This document shows, piece after piece, positions 7,842 to 15,229 of a stretch of DNA of 16,015 nucleotides. Both the position numbers and the translations under genes were made by a program. Origin of the DNA: JAJFUG01 sp964386505 (GTDB lineage Bacteria; Gemmatimonadota; Glassbacteria; GWA2-58-10); contig CAYLSM010000091.1 in assembly GCA_964386505.1 (NCBI GenBank), forward strand, positions 1 to 16,015, in the 5' to 3' direction. The notes below the pieces were generated by a model. The model saw only the letters and a program-made list of their open reading frames with translations. It was not told the origin of the DNA and made no database searches. Within the stretch, counting starts at the first letter, position 1. The number at the start of each line of letters is the position of its first letter.

Positions 7842-8647
7842 GCACAGTGGAAAATCGGGTGCTGTGTGTAGATGACGAGGTTTCCATTCTCAGCGCTCTC
7901 AAGCGTCTGCTCCGCAAGGAGGAATACACTCTGCTGACTGCCTCCAGCGCGGAGGAGGGTATCGAGCTGCTCAAACAGACCACGGTCCAGGTGGTGGTTT
8001 CGGACCAGCGCATGCCGGGGTTGACCGGGGTGGAGTTCCTGCAGAGAGTCAAAGAGATGCACCCCGAAACAATCCGGGTCATCCTGTCCGGCTACGCTGA
8101 CCTGAGTGTGATGGTTGAGGCCATCAACAAGGGTGAAATATACCGTTTCCTGTCCAAGCCCTGGAACGATGAGGAACTGAAAATCACGATCCGGCAGGCC
8201 CTGGACCATTACAATCTGCTGGAACAGCGTTCCAGCCTGCTGGAGCAGGTAGAGGCTAACAACCAGGAACTGACGCGGCTGAACAGTCTGCTCGTGGAGA
8301 AAATTGCCCAGCGCACCCACCTTCTGGCCCTGTCACAGGAGATAATGGAGAGTGTCCCGCTGCCGGTGGTCGGTATCAGCCGGGAGCGGATGGTTGTGCT
8401 GGTGAACCGGGCCGCGGTAGAGTACGGGGCCAGCCGCCAGGTGGACATCTATCCGGGGGCTGAGGTAGATGAATTCCTACCCGACGATATCAATGAAAAG
8501 CTTAAAAAATGCCCATGCCATGATAATTCCGGTTTCACCTTGGTTGAAGAATGGAGCGGAAGAAAGACAGTTTTCCGGTTCAAACCTTTGAAATCCGAGG
8601 AATCGGTGGTGGGCTGCATTCTTTTCTTCGAGGATGAAAATGCCTGA
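7838..8647 (+). CDS. Response regulator with receiver, coiled coil and PAS domain
   Basis: A 269-residue protein starting at ATG 7838, which overlaps the kinase stop (ATGA) and has GAGG seven bases upstream. The receiver is complete: D12-D13, phospho-acceptor D56 (VSDQRMPG), S84 in the switch position (LSGYAD) and K107 (LSKPWND). A coiled coil covers about residues 120-160, and a PAS-like fold about 165-266 (VPLPVVGISRERMVVLVNRAA near the start, VVGCILFFEDE at the end). There is no DNA-binding or enzymatic domain, so output must be through protein contact, perhaps with the HDOD or HD-GYP-like proteins encoded next. A CPCH motif at 225-228 within the PAS could bind a metal or heme, but this is speculative. 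The end overlaps the HDOD gene by 8 bases. Confidence 0.92.
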   Translation: MSTVENRVLCVDDEVSILSALKRLLRKEEYTLLTASSAEEGIELLKQTTVQVVVSDQRMPGLTGVEFLQRVKEMHPETIRVILSGYADLSVMVEAINKGEIYRFLSKPWNDEELKITIRQALDHYNLLEQRSSLLEQVEANNQELTRLNSLLVEKIAQRTHLLALSQEIMESVPLPVVGISRERMVVLVNRAAVEYGASRQVDIYPGAEVDEFLPDDINEKLKKCPCHDNSGFTLVEEWSGRKTVFRFKPLKSEESVVGCILFFEDENA

Positions 8648-9857
8648 GACAAAACAGGAAAAGATAATCAAGGCGCTCAACACGATTCAGCCGTTGCCGG
8701 CCGCGGTGCAGAAACTGTTGAGCCTTCTGCAGGACCCCGAGGTGAACGCCAGCGATATCGCCCGGGTCATGTCGTACGATCCGACCCTGACTGCCCGGAT
8801 ACTGCGGGTGACCAATTCCTCGTTTTTCGGGCTGAGCCACCGGATCAGCACCGTGTCCCAGGCCATCCCGATCCTGGGGATTCAGGGGTTGCGCAACCTG
8901 GCGCTGGGGGTGGCCATTTTCAGCCATTTCAAGCAGGCTACCCCGACACATTCCATCGAGCGGATATGGTCGCACTCGCTGGGTGTGGCCAGTGCCGCCC
9001 GTCTCACCGCGGGACGGTTCAAGCTGGCGGATGCCGATGAGCTGTTTGTTGCCGGTCTGATGCACGATATCGGCAAACTGCTGCTGGTCAGGCATTTCGA
9101 GGAGGAGTACACGCAGCTCCTTGTCGGCGGGCCTTACACGCGCCAGAAACTCTGCCAGCTCGAAAAGAGAACTTTCGGCGTAGACCACGCGCAATTGGGC
9201 AGCCTGCTGTGCCAGTTCTGGAAAATTCCGGACAAGCTGACCAACCTCGTGGCCCGGCACCACGATCCGCTGGATGAGACAAAGATGAGCGAGCAGGAAT
9301 TCGTCCCGCTCATGGTGATCAAGATTGCCAATGATTTGACCAAGATAGTCGGCATGGGCGATCTTGGCGGCGACCTGCTGGAGATCGACTCGATCGAGAA
9401 GGCCATCGGGACCGGAATGCTCTCCCGCGAGTTCCTGCGCCAGATCATCCTGATGCTGCCCGAGGAAATAAAAAAGGTCGAGGTGTTTTTCGAGGTGACC
9501 AAGAAATCGAAAGCCCAGCAGTCGGAGTCGGATAAAAACCCGGCTGTGGGGATACTCCTTGAGAATGCGGTTCAGCGGGAGGTGGTCAGTCTGGCGCTGA
9601 TCAGCATGGGGTATGCCTTGCGCAGTCCCGAACAGTTGACCGAAAAAGATCCGGAACTCGTTGCCGTAATTTCTGATGAGAGTATCACTAACGCACAGAT
9701 GAAATCGCTTGTCATGCAACACATTCCCATCTTAGATTTCGGACAGTGGCGTCGGGAAAACCTCGATGATGTCAACAGTGACATACCCCTGGCTGAATTG
9801 AAAACATGGCTTGTCAACAAACTTTCAACAATCGATCCACGAGAAACCCATGTCTGA
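8640..9857 (+). CDS. HDOD-domain signalling protein with a degenerate receiver-like C-terminus
   Basis: I take ATG 8640 because GAGG at 8630-8633 lies six bases before it; ATG 8634 in frame directly abuts that site. The product is 405 residues. The HDOD domain spans about 15-215: IQPLPAAVQKLL, YDPTLTARILRVTNSSFFG, then GIQGLRNLALGV, and an HD motif at H142-D143 (GLMHDIGK). HDOD proteins are non-enzymatic or weakly characterised relatives of HD hydrolases that act as signalling adaptors in motility, biofilm and stress control. From about residue 300 to 395 the sequence follows a receiver-like beta/alpha pattern (VGILLEN, LALISMGYAL, LVAVISDE, IPILDFG, LKTWLVNKL) but lacks the acidic pair and the conserved Lys. 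The gene overlaps its neighbours by 8 bases on both sides, supporting joint translation. Confidence 0.9.
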   Translation: MPETKQEKIIKALNTIQPLPAAVQKLLSLLQDPEVNASDIARVMSYDPTLTARILRVTNSSFFGLSHRISTVSQAIPILGIQGLRNLALGVAIFSHFKQATPTHSIERIWSHSLGVASAARLTAGRFKLADADELFVAGLMHDIGKLLLVRHFEEEYTQLLVGGPYTRQKLCQLEKRTFGVDHAQLGSLLCQFWKIPDKLTNLVARHHDPLDETKMSEQEFVPLMVIKIANDLTKIVGMGDLGGDLLEIDSIEKAIGTGMLSREFLRQIILMLPEEIKKVEVFFEVTKKSKAQQSESDKNPAVGILLENAVQREVVSLALISMGYALRSPEQLTEKDPELVAVISDESITNAQMKSLVMQHIPILDFGQWRRENLDDVNSDIPLAELKTWLVNKLSTIDPRETHV

Positions 9858-11208
9858 ATTGCAACCGGTCATAAAAGACGGGAAAATGAGCTTGCAGAAG
9901 ACAGGCGGCCAGGGTCCGCAGTACAAGATTCTTTTGGTGGACGATGAGGAAAATATTCTCAGCTCTCTGCGTCGCCTTTTACGCAAGGAAAACCTCGAGG
10001 TCCACGACACCACCTCGCCCGAGGAGGCGCTGCGTCTGCTTTCGCTCAACGATTACGCAGTGCTGATCTCCGATCACCGCATGCCTGTCATGACCGGCAC
10101 GCAGTTGATGAAAATGGCCTGTAAGACCAGTCCGGACACCGTGCGCATCATCCTGACCGGCTATGCGGATTCCCAGTCAAGTATCGAGGCGATCAACAAA
10201 GGGGCGGTCAGCCGCTACCTGCTCAAGCCCTGGAACGAGATCGAACTGCGCGTAGCGGTCCGCCAGGCCGTGGCCCAGTACCGACTGGTGCAGGAGAAAA
10301 GAGAACTCGAAACAATCACCAACGAGCTGAACAAGGAACTGCAGGCCCTGGCCGCGGAGCTTGAGAACAAGGTCGAGGAGCGTACGCGCGAGGTCTCCGA
10401 GCTTAACCATCAGCTCGAAACCAGCCTTCTGGCTTCGATCCGGATGCTGGCTGAACTGACCGAGATGAACTGCGAAGTGGTGGGCAAGCACGCCAAGCGG
10501 GTGGCGACATTCAGCCGCGAGATAGGCCGCCGCCTGGGGATGAGCAGCCCCGATCTGCTGCAGCTCGATGCGGCCGCCATGCTGCACGGAATAGGCACGG
10601 TGGGGCTCAGCGCGAGCCTTCTGGCCAAGCCGCGCAGTGCCATGACCCCGCAGGAGAAAGGGCTGGTCGATTCCGATTCCCTGCGCGGCGAAGCCGTGAT
10701 CAGCATGATGCCCAACCTGGCCCCGGCGGCGCTGTATATCCGTCACATGCATGAGCTGTACAACGGTCAGGGCTATCCAGAGCACCTCAAAGGCGACCTT
10801 ATACCGCTCGGATCCAGGATTATCGCCGCAGTGGACGTATACGACACCCAGCTCAACCTGCGGGAAAACGACAAGGCAGTTGATCCGATGAGCGCCCTGC
10901 AGTACCTGCAGGACCGCAGCCCGTCGTTTTTCGACCCGGGTGTGGTCGCCATAATGGCAGAATGCCTGACCGAGGAGCAGTGGAAAAGTCTGGGCGCGGA
11001 TGAGATCGAGGTGCGCCTTAACGATCTGCGCTCGGGGATGGTTCTTTCGCGGGACGTGGTCGCCACCAGCGGCACACTGCTGCTGTCACGGGACGTGGAA
11101 CTCACGGTGGAGAACATCGCCCGGATCAAGAATTTCATGGATAGCAACCCGTTCCTGGCCTCGCTTTTTATCCGTCGCAAGAAAGAGAATCAGGAAAAGA
11201 ACAAGTAG
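9850..11208 (+). CDS. Response regulator with degenerate HD-GYP domain
   Basis: A 452-residue protein. ATG 9850 overlaps the HDOD stop by 8 bases; TTG 9811 further upstream is in frame but unlikely, and no strong ribosome site is seen, so translation probably depends on coupling. The receiver (about 26-145) is complete: D31-D32, D75, T-containing LTGYAD and K126 (LLKPWNE). A coiled coil at about 145-200 leads to an HD-GYP-like domain (about 200-370) with the usual C-terminal extension (DLRSGMVLSRDV...GTLLLSRDVELT). HD-GYP enzymes degrade cyclic di-GMP. Here H214 and D329 remain, but the HDxGK motif reads H246-G-I-G-T250, the following His is D276, and the HHExxDGxGYP motif reads MHELYNGQGYP (300-310). 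Most metal ligands are lost, so it is probably not a phosphodiesterase. It is the last gene before a terminator. Confidence 0.92.
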   Translation: MSELQPVIKDGKMSLQKTGGQGPQYKILLVDDEENILSSLRRLLRKENLEVHDTTSPEEALRLLSLNDYAVLISDHRMPVMTGTQLMKMACKTSPDTVRIILTGYADSQSSIEAINKGAVSRYLLKPWNEIELRVAVRQAVAQYRLVQEKRELETITNELNKELQALAAELENKVEERTREVSELNHQLETSLLASIRMLAELTEMNCEVVGKHAKRVATFSREIGRRLGMSSPDLLQLDAAAMLHGIGTVGLSASLLAKPRSAMTPQEKGLVDSDSLRGEAVISMMPNLAPAALYIRHMHELYNGQGYPEHLKGDLIPLGSRIIAAVDVYDTQLNLRENDKAVDPMSALQYLQDRSPSFFDPGVVAIMAECLTEEQWKSLGADEIEVRLNDLRSGMVLSRDVVATSGTLLLSRDVELTVENIARIKNFMDSNPFLASLFIRRKKENQEKNK

Positions 11209-11231
11209 TCCGGTGCAGCTTGTCAGCCCAG

Positions 11232-11262
11232 ACGGTCCGGTCTGCAGAGGCCGGGCCGTTTT
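11232..11262 (+). terminator. Rho-independent terminator of the FIST/HDOD operon
   Basis: A 12-base-pair stem, 11232-11243 with 11248-11259, closes a GCAG loop and is followed by TTTT (11259-11262). Two of the pairs are G-U, the others Watson-Crick. An outer inverted repeat GTGCAGCT (11213-11220) and AGCTGCAC (11264-11271) frames the hairpin and could pair as an alternative. It begins 24 bases after the TAG of the HD-GYP-like gene. Confidence 0.8.
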
Positions 11263-11437
11263 CAGCTGCACCCCCGGCCTGTCCCGGTTATCCACTCCAC
11301 AGAGAAATCCGCATTCGCCTCTCAAATAACAAAACAGTTGCATTCTACTACCCGGCCTTGTATTCCTTGACATCGGAAGCGACCTCGTTCTCTTTGTCCG
11401 GTTAGTGTTGAAGCGCCGTTTCGATCGGAGGGGAGAC

Positions 11438-11450
11438 AACCTCAGAGGTT
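11438..11450. promoter_or_regulatory. Palindrome, possible activator binding site
   Basis: AACCTC-A-GAGGTT is a perfect 6-base-arm palindrome around a single central base. Outside it, GACAA (11435-11439) and TTGTC (11456-11460) form a second, overlapping inverted pair. It is centred about 86 bases before the start point predicted from the sigma-54 promoter, a normal distance for an upstream site bound by an NtrC-type activator. Short palindromes of this size also occur by chance, so the role is inferred from position only. Confidence 0.3.
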
Positions 11451-11503
11451 TCTGTTTGTCCCGCACCCTCCATCCGAGCGGCCCTGGTATCAGTCCGGTT
11501 CAG

Positions 11504-11519
11504 TGGCTCGATAATTGCC
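11504..11519 (+). promoter_or_regulatory. Sigma-54 (-24/-12) promoter
   Basis: The sequence TGGCTCG-ATAA-TTGCC matches the consensus TGGCACG-N4-TTGCW with only two mismatches, and keeps the GG and GC doublets at exact spacing. Transcription would start near 11530, leaving a leader of about 45 bases before ATG 11576. The downstream operon itself encodes a sigma-54 activator, which fits autoregulation (inference). Confidence 0.7.
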
Positions 11520-11575
11520 TGTCTTGTCCTCCATCCTATCCCAGCGCCCGAAACTGTGACTGTCCGGAACATGCC

Positions 11576-14500
11576 ATGTACTGCTTGAGAAACAAACCGT
11601 CGCCGCTCCGGCGGCATGCCGAATTGTTTTTTCTTGTCGCCTTTCTGTTTTCAGCCCGGGTTGCCTGGGCCGGGGACCCGGCGCAGTGGCGTTTTTTCCA
11701 GGCGCCCCAGGGGGCCGAGGAGTCCTGGACCTTCCATGTCAGCGTGGGGCCTGGCAGCCGCATCTGGGTCGCCCACGGCTCCACCCGCACCGCCAGTTGG
11801 CTGGACGGCTGGCCGGACGCGGAGGGCCACCTTGTCTCACGGATTCCCTCTCCCGGGCAAAACAGTAAAATCCAGGAAAGTTTGCAGGGGCAGATCTGGG
11901 CCACGAGCGAAAAGGGGCTGCAACTGCTGCGTAACGGCCGCTGGGAGGGTTTAGGGATAGAGGTCGAGGACTCCCTGGACTTGTTCGGCCAGCCGCTGAA
12001 AATCGTGCCTTTCCTGCCGGTGGAAAAAGATCGCGTCTATTGCCTGTACAAAAAAAACCTGCTTCTTTTCGACGCCGCCAAGGGCAGTCAGGACAACGCA
12101 GTTCAGGCCGAACGGACCGGGCTTGGTGATTTCATCGACCTGGCCGGCACCCGCGACGGCGGGATGTGGATCACCGGTGAACGGGGCATTGCCCTGTACC
12201 GGCGTGCCGCAGGCCCGGACAGCGCCTCCTGGCATGAGTTCCATCCACCCTGGCCGTGGTATGTCTTTTTCCAGGCGCCGGTGGTGGGTGGACAGGGGGA
12301 ACTGTTCCTGGTGGCCGAGGACAGGCGTAGCCGCCGGAAGGACCTGCTCGTTTTTGATAATGGGCGCTGGCAGGTCAAGACCGGACATACCGGTTCGGTG
12401 GTGCGCGGCTGGCCCGGCTTGGAGGACAGCTACTGGGTCATCAAGGAGGAGGGCTCCCTGTACTGGATCAAGCCGGGCAAAGGCGAAACCAGACAGGATA
12501 CGGGCGTGCTGTCAGGCCAGATATTCAACGAGCTGGCCCTGGAGGACAACGGGGTATTCTGGCTGGCCACCAGCCGCGGCCTGGCCCGCCAAACTCCGGC
12601 GCTCTGGCGTTCGCCAGCCGGGTTTCCCGCCGAGGGACTCAACTGGTACCACAAGCTCTACGAGGACGCCGGTGGCCGGGTCTGGCTGTCCGCCGAAAGA
12701 TCGATCCTGGTCTGCGACTCCGGTCGCTGGAAACGCTACGATATGCCGGCGGGCACCCGTGTCTGGGACCACATGGGCATGAGTTTCTTCTCGGTCAGCG
12801 GCGGCCGGATCGGAGCTTTTTACGCCGCCGGGACCGGCTGCTATCTTATAAAACCGGAGAAGCTCGAAAAGATAGACGTTTTGGATTGTCCGGACGGAAA
12901 GCAGAAAAAACACTATTCCCTGGCCGCTCCCGGGCGGGATGACAAAGTATGGCTGGTCACCGGCAGTGACTCCGTCCCCGGCACCCTGAGTGTGAAAGCG
13001 TACGACGGGCGCGTCCTCAGGACAGTGTTCGAGACGCAGTCGCTTTCCGAGATTACCGACCTCCTCGAAACCTCGCGCGGCGAGTTCTGGATCAGCTCCG
13101 TCTACCGCGGCCGGGGACTCAGCCTGTTAAAGGACGGTAAGCTCCAGCGTATGGGACCGGATGAGGGCTACACCGGCCAGGGCGGCGTGTTCTGCCTGCA
13201 TGAGTTCGAGGACGGGACGATCTGGGCCGGCGGCCGGAATGAAATATACGAATACGACGGACGCCACTGGTCGCTCGTGCGCGATTGGGGCCTGGACAAT
13301 GTCTATTCTATCGGCGGCCGTGCCGGAGGCAGCCGCTGGGTCGCCTCCACCACCGGCGTGCACCGGTTCCACGACGGGGTCTGGGTGACTTACACCGAGG
13401 CGGACGGTCTGCCCAGCACCTCCGCCAACTGTGTGATCGAGGACAGCCGGGGCACGGTCTGGGCCGCTACCACCAGGGGGGTGAGTTGCTTCCATCCGGA
13501 GGCGGACTCCGACCCGCCCGAGACCCTGATCCAGCCCGGGGACAATCTGGTCGAGGTGCCGCCCTCCGGTCAGGCCCGCCTGGTTTTTTCAGCCGTGGAC
13601 AAGTGGAATTTCACCCAGCCGGAGCGGTTGTTTTTCTCGTGGCGTCTGGACGGAGGCGAGTGGTCGGCCTATCAGACCAACCGTCTGGCCTGGCTGAGCG
13701 GGCTGTCGTACGGAAGCCACTCATTCGAGGTCCGGGCGATGGATGTCAATTTCAACAGCGATCCCTACCCGGCGCGCTTCGATTTCAAGGTCCTGCTGCC
13801 CTGGTACCGCGAGACCGGCTTCCTGGTGATAATGTCGATCTCGGGCTGTATCATCCTGGTGCTGCTTGGCTACGCCCTGCATCGCCATTTCGTCCTGGAG
13901 CGCCTGGTCGATGACCGCACGGAGGCCCTGCAGAAAACCAACCTCCGCCTTCTGCGCTCGCTGCGCCATGAGCGCCTTCTGGCCAACATCGCCACACTGT
14001 TCAATTCCGGGGAGGGTTTCCACGAGAATGTGGGTGCGCTGTTGACATTGATCGGCGAGGGGATCGAGGTGGTGGCGGTCAAGCTGTTCGAGCGCGAGGC
14101 CGGGGGTGAGTACCGGAACATCGGCGTCTGGACCACCGAAAGTGGCCCCGGGCGGCGCTCCGTGGTTCGGAACCGCTCGAAAGCGATGCTGAAAAGCCTT
14201 CGCGAGGTCCTCGACCGGGGACAATCCTATGCCTTTACCGGCCTGGATGAATTGAAGCGGGCCGAGCGCGGCTTTTTCCGCCGCGAGCTGATCGAGGCCG
14301 CCTACCTCCTGCCTGTCCGGACCGATGAGCGTGTGCTGGGCTGTATCTGCTTCTGCCAGAACAGCCGCTATTTCTGGAGCGAGGACGAAAGGAAGCTTTT
14401 CGAGGCCATCTCCGGGATGCTGGCCACGATCTGGGAGCGCCACCGCTATCAGATGGCGCGCCAAGCCGCTGAGAACAAGCACGCCGAGGCTCTGCAGACC

Positions 14501-15226
14501 ATCGAGCAGGCCAGCCGCGTGGCCTCGATCGGGGTGATCTCGGCTGGGATCACCCACGAGATCAACCAGCCCCTGAACAACATCAAGGTGATCTCGGACA
14601 TAATCCTTTTCTGGAGCCGAAAAGACCGGGACAGCCTGCCCGAGCGCTACAGCCGCTGGCTGCTGAATATCTCCGAGAACGTGAAAAGGGTCTCCGATAT
14701 CGTGCAGCAGATGCGCTCCTACTGGGTCTCCCGCTACGAAACCCACTGTGAGCCGCTTGAGCTCAACGCCGCGGTGCGCGGCGCCCTGCCGCTTGTCCAG
14801 AAAAAGCTGGCCTCGCACAATGTCAGCCTGACCCTGCTGGAAAGCAGCGACGGCGCCAGCATCGAGGCCAACCGGATGAACCTGGAACAGATCGTGCTGA
14901 ACATCCTGATCAACTCCGTCCACGCCCTGGACAACATCACGGACAGGGAGCGCAGGATCACTATCCGGATAACGGAGACCGAAAAGACGGCCGGCCTGGA
15001 GATCAGCGACAACGGGCCAGGCATCCCCGAGGCCGATATAGGCCGGGTTTTCGACCCGTTCTACTCCACCAAGGCCCCGGAGCAGGGGATGGGGCTGGGC
15101 CTGGCGATAGTCAAGAGATTCGTCGAGGAATTCGGCGGACGCATCCGGGCCGAGAACCTTCCAGGCTGCGGCGCGCGTTTCGTCATGGAGTTCCCCCGTA
15201 TTGAACCGGCCACTGTCCGAGGTTGA
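11576..15226 (+). CDS. Propeller-sensor histidine kinase (Reg_prop-like, Y_Y_Y, TM, GAF, HisKA, HATPase)
   Basis: A 1216-residue kinase. ATG 11576 gives a signal peptide (RR at 12-13, hydrophobic core 17-27, cleavage after WA32) and lies downstream of the sigma-54 promoter; the frame opens earlier at GTG 11405, which I reject. Residues of about 35-660 form a periplasmic beta-propeller with recurring blades such as DNGVFWLATSRGLAR, FEDGTIWAGG and SRGTVWAATTRGV. A Y_Y_Y domain follows at about 670-742, one membrane helix at about 748-769, a coiled coil, a GAF domain at about 795-955, and the kinase core: H994 in GITHEINQPL, N1113, D1145 (DNGPGIP) and GMGLG at 1171-1175. Such sensors often detect polysaccharide fragments in Bacteroidota, but here the ligand is unknown. 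The HEINQP H box is of the type paired with sigma-54 activators, and one follows three bases later. Confidence 0.93.
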   Translation: MYCLRNKPSPLRRHAELFFLVAFLFSARVAWAGDPAQWRFFQAPQGAEESWTFHVSVGPGSRIWVAHGSTRTASWLDGWPDAEGHLVSRIPSPGQNSKIQESLQGQIWATSEKGLQLLRNGRWEGLGIEVEDSLDLFGQPLKIVPFLPVEKDRVYCLYKKNLLLFDAAKGSQDNAVQAERTGLGDFIDLAGTRDGGMWITGERGIALYRRAAGPDSASWHEFHPPWPWYVFFQAPVVGGQGELFLVAEDRRSRRKDLLVFDNGRWQVKTGHTGSVVRGWPGLEDSYWVIKEEGSLYWIKPGKGETRQDTGVLSGQIFNELALEDNGVFWLATSRGLARQTPALWRSPAGFPAEGLNWYHKLYEDAGGRVWLSAERSILVCDSGRWKRYDMPAGTRVWDHMGMSFFSVSGGRIGAFYAAGTGCYLIKPEKLEKIDVLDCPDGKQKKHYSLAAPGRDDKVWLVTGSDSVPGTLSVKAYDGRVLRTVFETQSLSEITDLLETSRGEFWISSVYRGRGLSLLKDGKLQRMGPDEGYTGQGGVFCLHEFEDGTIWAGGRNEIYEYDGRHWSLVRDWGLDNVYSIGGRAGGSRWVASTTGVHRFHDGVWVTYTEADGLPSTSANCVIEDSRGTVWAATTRGVSCFHPEADSDPPETLIQPGDNLVEVPPSGQARLVFSAVDKWNFTQPERLFFSWRLDGGEWSAYQTNRLAWLSGLSYGSHSFEVRAMDVNFNSDPYPARFDFKVLLPWYRETGFLVIMSISGCIILVLLGYALHRHFVLERLVDDRTEALQKTNLRLLRSLRHERLLANIATLFNSGEGFHENVGALLTLIGEGIEVVAVKLFEREAGGEYRNIGVWTTESGPGRRSVVRNRSKAMLKSLREVLDRGQSYAFTGLDELKRAERGFFRRELIEAAYLLPVRTDERVLGCICFCQNSRYFWSEDERKLFEAISGMLATIWERHRYQMARQAAENKHAEALQTIEQASRVASIGVISAGITHEINQPLNNIKVISDIILFWSRKDRDSLPERYSRWLLNISENVKRVSDIVQQMRSYWVSRYETHCEPLELNAAVRGALPLVQKKLASHNVSLTLLESSDGASIEANRMNLEQIVLNILINSVHALDNITDRERRITIRITETEKTAGLEISDNGPGIPEADIGRVFDPFYSTKAPEQGMGLGLAIVKRFVEEFGGRIRAENLPGCGARFVMEFPRIEPATVRG

Positions 15227-15229
15227 GCC

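Larger units (their letters stand above)
11263..11575 (+). other. Intergenic regulatory region before the propeller-kinase operon
   Basis: About 310 bases without a convincing gene. The kinase frame is open through part of it (from GTG 11405), but that sequence does not look like protein of this family and lies upstream of the likely promoter. It holds a sigma-54-type promoter (11504-11519), a palindrome (11438-11450), an AT-richer stretch near 11315-11365, and an imperfect direct repeat, GTCCGGTTAGTG at 11396-11407 and GTCCGGTTCAGTG at 11493-11505. A Shine-Dalgarno-like GGAGGGGA at 11427-11434 has no usable start codon close by. Confidence 0.6.

Noticed and set aside
9063..9077. Intact HDIGK motif in the HDOD protein as a sign of phosphohydrolase activity
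   Set aside because: HDOD domains often keep this short motif while lacking the remaining metal ligands of HD hydrolases, so it does not show activity.
8580..9722. 380-codon minus-strand frame opposite the HDOD gene
   Set aside because: The plus-strand product is a clear HDOD protein that overlaps both neighbours in an operon; the antisense product has no family features.
11367..11395. TTGACA -35-like hexamer
   Set aside because: At 16 to 18 bases downstream no sequence resembling a -10 box is found; the sigma-54 element is a far better candidate.
11405..11575. Possible N-terminal extension of the propeller kinase from GTG 11405
   Set aside because: It would put 57 Cys/Pro-rich residues ahead of a normal signal peptide and lies upstream of the predicted sigma-54 transcription start.
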